DNA from: an uncultured Roseicyclus sp.
Lineage (GTDB): Bacteria; Pseudomonadota; Alphaproteobacteria; Rhodobacterales; Rhodobacteraceae
Assembly: GCF_937892565.1 (NCBI RefSeq)
Contig: NZ_CALAHQ010000091.1
Location: 1-64,000 of the forward strand
DNA length: 64,000 nucleotides
Direction of reading: 5' to 3'
The notes beneath the pieces were generated by a model. The model was not told the DNA's origin. It worked only from the letters and a program-made list of their open reading frames with translations, and did no database searches. Shown here piece after piece: positions 56,876-64,000 of the stretch (within the stretch, counting starts at the first letter, position 1; every line of letters begins with the position of its first letter). The translations under genes were made by a program, and so were the position numbers.

Positions 56876-58996
56876 ATGATGCTTGATGACCCTTTTCAAG
56901 GCGCTGGGGTCTTGCCAGATACCCATGATGGTCCGATCCTCGAGATCTCGAACCTGTCGATTTCGTTTTTCACCCGCGCGCGCGAGATCCCGGCAGTGAT
57001 GGATTTCTCCTGCTCGGTCATGCCCGGTGAAGCGATGGGGCTGGTCGGTGAATCGGGCTGTGGCAAATCCACGGTCGCTTTGGGCGTGATGCAAGATCTG
57101 GGCACCAATGGCCGGATCGTTGGCGGCACAATCCGCTACAAGGGCCGTGATCTTGCCAGCCTTGGCGCGGACGAGTTGCGCGCCATCCGTGGCCGCGACA
57201 TCGCGATGATTTATCAAGAACCCATGGCCTCGTTGAACCCAGCCATGCGGATCGGCCAGCAACTGATCGAAGTGCCGATGATCCACGAAGGCATTTCCCG
57301 AACCCAAGCCTGGGCGCGCGCGCGCGAGATGGTGGCGGATGTGCGCCTCCCCGATCCCGAGCGCATCTTGCGCAGCTATCCCCACCAGCTTTCGGGTGGT
57401 CAACAGCAGCGCATCGTCATCGCCATGGCCTTGATGTCCAAGCCGTCGCTCTTGATCCTTGATGAGCCCACGACCGCGCTTGATGTGACGGTCGAGGCGG
57501 CGGTGGTCGATCTGATCAAGGATCTGGGCCGAAAATACGGCACCTCGATGCTGTTCATCAGCCACAACCTTGGGCTTGTCCTGGAAACCTGTGACAGGAT
57601 TTGCGTGATGTATTCGGGAGAAGCGGTGGAAACCGGTGCCATCGGCGATGTCTTCAACCACATGCGCCACCCTTACACGCAGGCGCTCTTTCGCTCCATA
57701 CCCCTGCCCGGTGCCGACAAGTCCGCCCGCCCCCTGCGGGCGATCCCGGGAAATTTTCCCCTGCCCCATGAACGGCCCAAGGGATGCAACTTCGGGCCGC
57801 GCTGCGATTACTTTGTGGCCGGTCGCTGTGACATGTCCGATGTGGCAATGGCCAGCATCGCACAGGGCGACCGGCACCAAAGCCGATGCCTGCGGGCCGA
57901 TGACATCGATTGGGCCGCGCCGATGGTGGCCGGTGCCCAACAGACCGCCCCTGAAAAAGGGGATGTGGTGCTAGAGGTGCGCGATCTGAAGAAATACTAC
58001 GAGGTCGCGGCCAATGCCTTGTTCGGCGGTGGTGAAACGCGGGTGGTCAAGGCCAATGAAAGCCTGAGCTTTGCGGCGCGCGAAAGCGAGACGCTCGCCA
58101 TCGTGGGCGAATCAGGTTGCGGCAAATCCACCTTGGCCAAGGTGCTGATGGGGCTGGAAACTGCCACCTCGGGCGAGGTGCTGCTTGATGGGAGCGCCAT
58201 TCAGGACACCCCGATCGAGGCGCGCGACACCCGCTTGGTGTCATCGATCCAGATGGTGTTCCAGAACCCGTTTGACACGCTGAACCCCTCGATGAGCGTG
58301 GGCCGCCAGATCATCCGCGCGCTCGAGGTCTTTGGCATCGGCGCCTCGGATGCCGAGCGGCGCACCCGGATGCTGGATCTGCTTGATCTGGTCAAATTGC
58401 CCCGCGCCTTTGCCGAGCGGATGCCGCGGCAATTGTCGGGTGGCCAGAAACAGCGCGTGGGGATCGCGCGGGCCTTCGCGGGTGGCGCGCGGATCGTGGT
58501 GGCCGATGAACCGGTGTCGGCGCTTGATGTCAGCGTTCAGGCGGCCGTCACCGATCTGTTGATGGATATCCAGCGCCGTGAAAAGACGACGCTCCTGTTC
58601 ATCAGCCATGATCTGTCGATCGTGCGCTATCTGAGCGACCGTGTGCTGGTGATGTATCTGGGCCATGTGGTCGAATTGGGCAGCACCGATCAGGTCTTCA
58701 GCCCCCCCTACCACCCCTATACCGAGGCGCTGTTGTCGGCTGTTCCCATCGCCGATACCTCGGTTGCAAAACAGCGCATCGTGTTGGAGGGCGATATTCC
58801 CTCGGCGATGAACCCGCCGCCGGGGTGCCCGTTCCAGACGCGCTGCCGCTGGAAGGCACAGGTGCCGGGGGGGCTGTGCGAGACCCAAGTGCCGCCGATG
58901 CGCCGCTTGGCCGAGGGTCATGACATCAAGTGCCATCTGGCCATGGATGTTTTGGCCAGCATGGATCCTGTCATCACCTTTGCGCCCGGGGCGTGA
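56876..58996 (+). CDS. Peptide ABC transporter double ATP-binding protein (DppD-DppF fusion)
   Basis: The 706-residue protein has two complete ABC cassettes. First: Walker A VGESGCGKSTVA, signature [15 protein letters not shown], Walker B LLILDEPTTALD, and a Cys-rich oligopeptide/dipeptide C-terminal motif (GCNFGPRCDYFVAGRCDMSD). Second: VGESGCGKSTLA, LSGGQKQRVGIARAF, IVVADEPVSALDVS, and GCPFQTRCRWKAQVPGGLCE. The start is an ATG at 56876 five bases after GGAAAGGA; ATG at 56879 and GTG at 56873 are alternatives. It completes the five-domain importer. Confidence 0.95.
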   Translation: MMLDDPFQGAGVLPDTHDGPILEISNLSISFFTRAREIPAVMDFSCSVMPGEAMGLVGESGCGKSTVALGVMQDLGTNGRIVGGTIRYKGRDLASLGADELRAIRGRDIAMIYQEPMASLNPAMRIGQQLIEVPMIHEGISRTQAWARAREMVADVRLPDPERILRSYPHQLSGGQQQRIVIAMALMSKPSLLILDEPTTALDVTVEAAVVDLIKDLGRKYGTSMLFISHNLGLVLETCDRICVMYSGEAVETGAIGDVFNHMRHPYTQALFRSIPLPGADKSARPLRAIPGNFPLPHERPKGCNFGPRCDYFVAGRCDMSDVAMASIAQGDRHQSRCLRADDIDWAAPMVAGAQQTAPEKGDVVLEVRDLKKYYEVAANALFGGGETRVVKANESLSFAARESETLAIVGESGCGKSTLAKVLMGLETATSGEVLLDGSAIQDTPIEARDTRLVSSIQMVFQNPFDTLNPSMSVGRQIIRALEVFGIGASDAERRTRMLDLLDLVKLPRAFAERMPRQLSGGQKQRVGIARAFAGGARIVVADEPVSALDVSVQAAVTDLLMDIQRREKTTLLFISHDLSIVRYLSDRVLVMYLGHVVELGSTDQVFSPPYHPYTEALLSAVPIADTSVAKQRIVLEGDIPSAMNPPPGCPFQTRCRWKAQVPGGLCETQVPPMRRLAEGHDIKCHLAMDVLASMDPVITFAPGA

Positions 58997-59002
58997 CGCG
59001 CT

Positions 59003-59527
59003 TCACCGCCGCCGCGCGGCCAACAGCCTGCGGCGACTGGGCACCAGCAGGTGATCGGGCAAGGCACGACCCGCATCGCAATGGGCCAGCGTCTTGCACA
59101 GACAATCCACCCGCCGCAGCGCAAGCACGATCAACACCGCCCCAAGCACCAGATTGACCACCGCCCCAAAGGGTCCGTGCAGCGCCACGATCATGGCGGC
59201 AAAGCCAAGGAGCAAGACAGCCCAGACCTGCGCTTCGGCCCTGAGGGCTGTCGCCATCAGATGGGCCGATGCCTCGGCCACTGACGTGTCGACATCCTGG
59301 CCAAACCAGCGCAACCAGAACAAACGGCGCGCCTGCAGGGTGGTGCGATAGGACGGCGGCAATGCGTCACGCCCGAACAGGTCCGATGTGATGTTGTCCT
59401 CGATCCAGCACATGCGCAGCATGGCCAGCAACGCAAGGCTGCCCATCAGCCCGAGCGGCAGCCACGCCGCCGCAAGCGCACCCGCCGCCACAAGCGCGGC
59501 ACCGATCAGAACATGGGCCAGCCGCAT
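59003..59527 (-). CDS. Small hypothetical membrane protein
   Basis: The 174-residue protein has no recognised family. There are two N-terminal hydrophobic stretches (HVLIGAALVAAGALAAAWLP and LMGSLALLAMLRM, perhaps one hairpin) and a further pair at about 100-138 (VWAVLLLGFAAMIVALHGPF, AVVNLVLGAVLIVLALR), with a soluble segment LFGRDALPPSYRTTLQARRL between. The tail is basic. Convergent with the ATPase gene; the stop codons are about seven bases apart. Confidence 0.65.
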   Translation of the reverse strand: MRLAHVLIGAALVAAGALAAAWLPLGLMGSLALLAMLRMCWIEDNITSDLFGRDALPPSYRTTLQARRLFWLRWFGQDVDTSVAEASAHLMATALRAEAQVWAVLLLGFAAMIVALHGPFGAVVNLVLGAVLIVLALRRVDCLCKTLAHCDAGRALPDHLLVPSRRRLLAARRR

Positions 59528-59749
59528 CCGAAGATCATCCCTGCCTTGATCCGACCGTTTCAGGATCGGACGCCAAGATCAGCATGGCAAATTGCACCGC
59601 CATGGCGGAAAAAATCTCTGGCCGTGCCGTCACGGCGGCAAAACCTTGCCGATGCAAGGATTTCCGCAGCACAGAGGCGGCTCACATATAGTCTTTCCTG
59701 AATATATCGGCCGCGCTAGTGTCGCCACACATGCAACAGGAGACCCGCC

Positions 59750-60670
59750 ATGCAGATCACCCGCCGCCGCCTGATGACGACCGCAACCGCGGCCCTCGCC
59801 TTTGGCGCCCTGCCCCGTCGCGGCTGGACCGAAACCCGCATCAGCCTTGGGGATATGGAGATCTTGACCCTGTCGGATGGCACGCTCAGCTTGCCTGCCG
59901 ATCTTATCTTTGGGCCCATGCCCCAAGATGAGCTTGCGCCGATTCTGGCGGGCTTTGGCATCGATCCGGCCGCGCCGCTGGCGCCGCCCTGCAACATCAC
60001 GCTTTTGCGCATGGGCGATACGCTTGCGCTGTTCGATGCGGGATCAGGCAGCGGGTTTCAGGCCGGTGTCGGTCGCCTGCCCGACGCGCTGGCGGCCGCC
60101 GGGATCGACCCCTTGGATGTTACCCATGTGATCTTTACCCACGGCCATCCAGACCATCTGTGGGGCGCGCTCGATGATTTCGACGAGCCAGCCTTTGCCA
60201 ATGCCACCCATATGATGGGCCAGATCGAATTCGACTACTGGATGGATGGCGCAACGGTGGACAGCATCGGGGCCGACCGCGCAAGCTTTGCCGTGGGCGC
60301 CAAGCGGCGGCTCGAGGTGCTGGCGGGTGACATGGTGCTGTTTGGCGATGGTGACGTGGTCTTGCCGGGGATCCGTGCCTTGTCTTCACCCGGTCACACG
60401 CCGGGGCATATGTGCTTTGTCTTGGGCGAAGGGCCGGATGCGGTGATGATCCTGGGCGATGCGATTGGAAATGGCCATATCGCCTTTGCCCGGCCCGGAT
60501 GGATTTCGGGGTCGGATCAGGACCCAAGCCTCGCCGCGCAAACCCGCTTGGCGCTGTTTGACCAGATTGTGGGCCAGAACATGGCTGTGGTTGGATTTCA
60601 CCTGCCCGAAGGCGGAATAGGCCGGGCAAGGGCCATGGCGGACGGGTTCGAATTTCTGCCGTCTTTGTGA
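59750..60670 (+). CDS. Tat-exported metallo-beta-lactamase-fold hydrolase
   Basis: The 306-residue protein starts with a Tat signal (MQITRRRLMTTATAALAFGA, RRR at residues 5-7). The MBL metal motif is THGHPDHLWG (His131, His133, Asp135, His136), with a third ligand in SSPGHTPGHMCFVL and an aspartate in MILGDAIGNG. It is in the MBL-fold, quorum-quenching-lactonase or arylsulfatase-like superfamily; substrate not inferable. CAGGAG precedes the ATG. The upstream sequence 59690-59725 is AT-rich (ATATAG, AATATATC) and is probably the promoter. Confidence 0.88.
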   Translation: MQITRRRLMTTATAALAFGALPRRGWTETRISLGDMEILTLSDGTLSLPADLIFGPMPQDELAPILAGFGIDPAAPLAPPCNITLLRMGDTLALFDAGSGSGFQAGVGRLPDALAAAGIDPLDVTHVIFTHGHPDHLWGALDDFDEPAFANATHMMGQIEFDYWMDGATVDSIGADRASFAVGAKRRLEVLAGDMVLFGDGDVVLPGIRALSSPGHTPGHMCFVLGEGPDAVMILGDAIGNGHIAFARPGWISGSDQDPSLAAQTRLALFDQIVGQNMAVVGFHLPEGGIGRARAMADGFEFLPSL

Positions 60671-60708
60671 CCTGTTGCCCCAAAGCTATCGGTCTAGGGC
60701 TCACGGTT

Positions 60709-60741
60709 TAAAAAGAAAAAGGGGGAGCCAACGGCTCCCCC
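60709..60741 (-). terminator. Terminator of nrdJ
   Basis: GGGGGAGCC (60721-60729) pairs with GGCTCCCCC (60733-60741) with a three-base loop. On the minus strand it is followed by TTTTTCTTTTT (60720-60710). It ends the nrdJ transcript. Confidence 0.85.
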
Positions 60742-60863
60742 AAGGTTCGCTGATCAGGCTCTGAATGTCTGCCCGAAGTTTCTGCCTGCGGCCTGATCCG
60801 CGTCTGAGGCGAGCGCACCCGCCCCGGATGACAGGCGCCCCTGTGGGGGACGCCCGGTTCTTG

Positions 60864-63800
60864 TCAGCTGCACCCGCTGGTCCCGCCGCAGGTGTTGCAC
60901 TTCATGCAGGTGCCGTTGCGCACCAGCGTGTAGTTGCCGCATTCGCCACAAGCCTCGCCCTCGTAGCCCTGCATCTTGGCACGGGTGGAGGCATCCATGC
61001 TGACCGTGCCGGTGGCCACCGCCGTGCTGGTGGCGACCGCCGCGATGGTCGTGCCAAAGCGCGTTTCAGCGGGGATCAGGGTTTGCAGCGTGGCGACCGT
61101 ATCGGCGCCACCTTGGAACACCAGCAATTCCTGAGGCGCGCGCTTGCGCAGATAGCCGGTCGATGCCACCTGTTTGAGCACTTCGATGGGCGTCGAGCCA
61201 CGGCTTTCGGGCACTTCGCGGATGTTGGACACGCCTTCTTCGGCGCCGCGCCCCACATCGTCAAAGCTGGTGCCTTGCGGCTGGACATGCGCCAGATCGG
61301 TGCGGTCCAGATAGCTCACCGCCAGTTCGCGGAAGATGTAATCAAGGATCGAGGTCGCGTTCTTGATCGAATCATTGCCCTGCACCATCCCCGAGGGTTC
61401 GAATTTGGTGAAGGTGAAGGCATCGACGAATTCCTCCAGCGGCACGCCGTATTGAAGCCCGACCGATACCGCGATGGCAAAGTTGTTCATCATCGCCCGG
61501 AAGCCCGCGCCTTCCTTGTGCATGTCGATGAAGATCTCGCCCAGCGTGCCGTCCTTGTATTCGCCGGTCCGCAGATAGACCTTGTGGCCGCCGACGATCG
61601 CCTTTTGCGTATAGCCCTTGCGCCGCTCGGGCAGCTTTTCGCGATGCGCCTTGATGATTTCCTTGATCACGATCTTTTCGACGATCTTTTCGGCCAGCAC
61701 CTGTGCCTTTTGCATGCTGGTGCCCGATTCCAGCACCTCGGCCGCTTCCTCGTCGTCTTCGACCAAGGCCGAGGCCAGTGGCTGAGACAGCTTGGACCCA
61801 TCGCGATAGAGCGCGTTGGCCTTTACCCCCAATGACCACGACAGCTCATAGGCTTTCTGGCAATCCTCGATGGTGGCGGAATTGGGCATGTTGATCGTCT
61901 TGGAGATCGCCCCCGAGATAAAGGATTGCGCCGCCGCCATCATGTAGATGTGCGCGTTCACGCCCAGATAGCGCTTGCCCTTCTTGCCGCAGGGATTGGC
62001 GCAATCGAAGACATGGTAATGCTGGGGTTTGAGAAACGGCGCGCCTTCCAGCGTCATGGTTCCGCAGACATGGTCGTTGGCGGCGTCGACATCGGCTTTG
62101 GTAAAGCCCAGGTGACGCAGCATGTCAAAGGTCGGGTCGTTCAGCTTGGCCGCCGGAATGCCCAGCGTCTTGGTGCAGAATTCTTCGCCCAGCGTCCACT
62201 GGTTGAACACAAAGCGGATATCAAAGGCCGACGGCAGCGCGGCCTCGATCCGTGCGATCTCGCGCGGGCCGAACCCGTGACCGATCAACGATGTGTGGTT
62301 GATGCCGGGCGCCTGGCCCAGCGTGCCGTGACCCACCGCATAGGCGATGATCTCTTCGATCTCGGCCGAGCCATAGCCCAGCGTTTCCAAGGCCCCCGGA
62401 ACCGACTGGTTGATGATCTTGAAATAGCCGCCACCGGCCAGTTTCTTGAACTTGACCAGCGCGAAATCGGGCTCGATCCCGGTGGTGTCGCAATCCATCA
62501 CCAGACCGATGGTGCCCGTGGGCGCGATCACCGTGGCTTGCGCATTGCGATAGCCATGCGCCTCGCCCAGACGCAGCGCCTCGTCCCAGGATTGCCGTGC
62601 AAGGGCGACCAGACGCTCATCGGGGCAGTTGGCATGATCAAGCGCCACGGGGTTCACATTGACCGTCTCATAGCCATCGATCTGGCCATGGGCGGCCGCG
62701 CGATGATTGCGGATGACGCGCAGCATGTGATCGCGGTTGCGCGCGAACCCTGCAAACGGGCCCAGCTCGGCCGCGATTTCCGCCGATGTGGCATAGGCCA
62801 CGCCGGTCATGATGGCGGTCAGCGCCCCGCACATGGCGCGGCCCTCGTCGCTGTCATAGCCAAGGCCCATGTTCATCAGCAAGCCGCCGATATTGGCATA
62901 GCCCAGACCCAGCGTGCGGAAATCATAACTTTGCTGCGCGATTTCCTTGGAGGGGAATTGTGCCATCATCACGCTGATCTCAAGGGTCAGCGTCCACAGG
63001 CGGCAGGCATGCATGTAGCCTTCGGCATCGAACGCGCCGTTGCCGTAAAAGGTCAACAGGTTCATCGACGCAAGGTTGCAGGCGGTATCGTCGAGGAACA
63101 TGTATTCCGAACAGGGGTTCGAGCCACGGATCGCGCCATCGACAGGGCAGGTGTGCCATGCGTTGACCGTGTCGTGAAACTGAATGCCCGGATCGGCACA
63201 GGCCCAGGCCGCGTGGCCCACTTTTTCCCAAAGGTCGCGGGCTTTCAGCGTCTTGGACACCTTGCCGCCCACGCGGTTGATCAGCTTCCAGTCATCATCG
63301 GTCTCGACCGCCTTGAGAAAGGCGTCGGTCACGCGGATCGAATTGTTGGAATTCTGCCCCGAGACCGAGGCATAGGCCTCACTGTCCCAATCGGTGTCAT
63401 AGGTCGGGAACTCGATCGAGGTGTAGCCCTGACGCGCGTAATCAAGCACGCGCTTGACATAGGTTTCGGGGATCGAGGCCGATTTGGCCGCGCGGATCGC
63501 CTTTTTCAACGCCTCGTTCTTTGCCGGATCAACGGCATCGTCGATGGCGCCATCCCAGCCGGCGATGGCGGTGAAAATGGCGTTGAGCATTTTCTCATGG
63601 GTCTTGGAGCCCGCGACAAGGCTTGCCACCTTCTGCTCTTCGATCACCTTCCAGTCGATGAAGGCCTCGATATCGGGGTGGTCGGCATCGACGATGACCA
63701 TCTTGGCCGCGCGCCGCGTGGTGCCGCCCGACTTGATCGCGCCCGCCGCCCGGTCACCGATCTTGAGAAAGCCCATCAGGCCGCTGGATTTGCCGCCACC

Positions 63801-64000
63801 CGACAGCTTTTCACCCGCGCCGCGCAGATGGCTGAAATTGGTGCCCGTGCCCGAGCCGTATTTGAACAGCCGCGCCTCGCGCACCCACAGATCCATGATG
63901 CCGCCCTCGTTCACGAGGTCGTCGTTCACGCCCTGAATGAAGCAGGCATGCGGCTGCGGATGTTCATAGCTGGAGGTGGATTTCGTCAGCTGGCCCGTCT
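60864..64000 (-). CDS. nrdJ: Vitamin B12-dependent (class II) ribonucleotide reductase, 5' end outside window
   Basis: The open frame covers 1045 codons plus the window edge; it continues upstream past a GTG at 63929, since the bases beyond it read [20 protein letters not shown], normal NrdJ sequence. Visible are [40 protein letters not shown], the substrate loop [18 protein letters not shown] and [20 protein letters not shown]. The C-terminal redox-active and zinc-ribbon tail is [20 protein letters not shown] with CGG and a last CS. It makes deoxynucleotides using adenosylcobalamin, so it works with or without oxygen. A separate terminator at 60709 follows. Confidence 0.96.
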   Translation of the reverse strand, partial: TGQLTKSTSSYEHPQPHACFIQGVNDDLVNEGGIMDLWVREARLFKYGSGTGTNFSHLRGAGEKLSGGGKSSGLMGFLKIGDRAAGAIKSGGTTRRAAKMVIVDADHPDIEAFIDWKVIEEQKVASLVAGSKTHEKMLNAIFTAIAGWDGAIDDAVDPAKNEALKKAIRAAKSASIPETYVKRVLDYARQGYTSIEFPTYDTDWDSEAYASVSGQNSNNSIRVTDAFLKAVETDDDWKLINRVGGKVSKTLKARDLWEKVGHAAWACADPGIQFHDTVNAWHTCPVDGAIRGSNPCSEYMFLDDTACNLASMNLLTFYGNGAFDAEGYMHACRLWTLTLEISVMMAQFPSKEIAQQSYDFRTLGLGYANIGGLLMNMGLGYDSDEGRAMCGALTAIMTGVAYATSAEIAAELGPFAGFARNRDHMLRVIRNHRAAAHGQIDGYETVNVNPVALDHANCPDERLVALARQSWDEALRLGEAHGYRNAQATVIAPTGTIGLVMDCDTTGIEPDFALVKFKKLAGGGYFKIINQSVPGALETLGYGSAEIEEIIAYAVGHGTLGQAPGINHTSLIGHGFGPREIARIEAALPSAFDIRFVFNQWTLGEEFCTKTLGIPAAKLNDPTFDMLRHLGFTKADVDAANDHVCGTMTLEGAPFLKPQHYHVFDCANPCGKKGKRYLGVNAHIYMMAAAQSFISGAISKTINMPNSATIEDCQKAYELSWSLGVKANALYRDGSKLSQPLASALVEDDEEAAEVLESGTSMQKAQVLAEKIVEKIVIKEIIKAHREKLPERRKGYTQKAIVGGHKVYLRTGEYKDGTLGEIFIDMHKEGAGFRAMMNNFAIAVSVGLQYGVPLEEFVDAFTFTKFEPSGMVQGNDSIKNATSILDYIFRELAVSYLDRTDLAHVQPQGTSFDDVGRGAEEGVSNIREVPESRGSTPIEVLKQVASTGYLRKRAPQELLVFQGGADTVATLQTLIPAETRFGTTIAAVATSTAVATGTVSMDASTRAKMQGYEGEACGECGNYTLVRNGTCMKCNTCGGTSGCS

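Noticed and set aside
55154..57940. Minus-strand open frame of 928 codons in the peptide ABC operon
   Set aside because: Antisense to the permease and ATPase genes; composition rich in H/Q/R/G, no family motif, and it runs through the palindromic repeats.

Overview
The window is a GC-rich chromosomal segment of an alphaproteobacterium, most likely a member of the Rhodobacteraceae (Rhodobacter/Roseobacter group). The inference rests on gene content and order: rplU-rpmA-GNAT-obgE-proB-proA, phoR-pstSCAB-phoU-phoB, pyrH-frr-uppS-cdsA-dxr-rseP-bamA-ompH-fabZ-lpxA-lpxI-lpxB, olsB-olsA for ornithine lipids, chpT of the CtrA phosphorelay, a GlxA-type regulator, a class II (B12-dependent) ribonucleotide reductase, and an L21 protein with a helix-hairpin-helix tail. 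No IS element, phage, CRISPR array or integrase was seen. Almost everything is core genome.

Layout. 1-1253: a low-GC, gene-poor block with the 5' end of a membrane acyltransferase, abutting the 3' end of a tRNA-Ser(CGA). 1430-9651: a DUF2059 exported protein, L21/L27, an acetyltransferase, the Obg GTPase, proline biosynthesis (proB, proA) around a monooxygenase-like gene, and a PLP-dependent sulfur amino-acid enzyme. 9669-17753: a small hypothetical gene divergent from the phosphate-starvation operon phoR-pstSCAB-phoU-phoB, with a three-repeat Pho box and an attenuator after pstS. 17988-23107: aroQ, convergent tsf/rpsB, pseudouridine catabolism (psuK-psuG) and a DUF502 membrane protein. 23140-28698: a DMT exporter, an orphan peptide-binding protein, a candidate small RNA, 3-hydroxybutyrate dehydrogenase, and olsB-olsA. 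28869-34493: DUF3553/chpT divergent pair, yicC-gmk-gamma carbonic anhydrase, class II DAHP synthase, GlxA-type regulator. 34504-38156: glnE with a small partner, and a YbaK deacylase.

38153-50247 is one long minus-strand run building the envelope: UMP kinase and ribosome recycling first, then undecaprenyl-PP, CDP-diacylglycerol and isoprenoid synthesis, the RseP protease, BamA, an OmpH/Skp-like chaperone, FabZ and lipid A genes. Many of these genes overlap by 1-4 bases. 50408-60670: miaA, an AraC regulator, a complete five-domain peptide ABC importer (binding protein, two permeases, one fused double ATPase), a small membrane protein and a Tat-exported metallo-beta-lactamase-fold hydrolase. 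60864-64000: nrdJ, cut at its 5' end by the window edge.

The unexplained signals are mostly non-coding: a likely sRNA at 26141-26222; an identical 22-bp perfect palindrome centred on TTCGTACGAA in two unrelated operons, each time paired with a second hairpin across a CA spacer; a palindrome that supplies a Shine-Dalgarno sequence to both divergent genes DUF3553 and chpT; and a perfect TTAA-N7-TTAA CtrA-type site upstream of olsB. No protein-coding system in the window looks truly novel.
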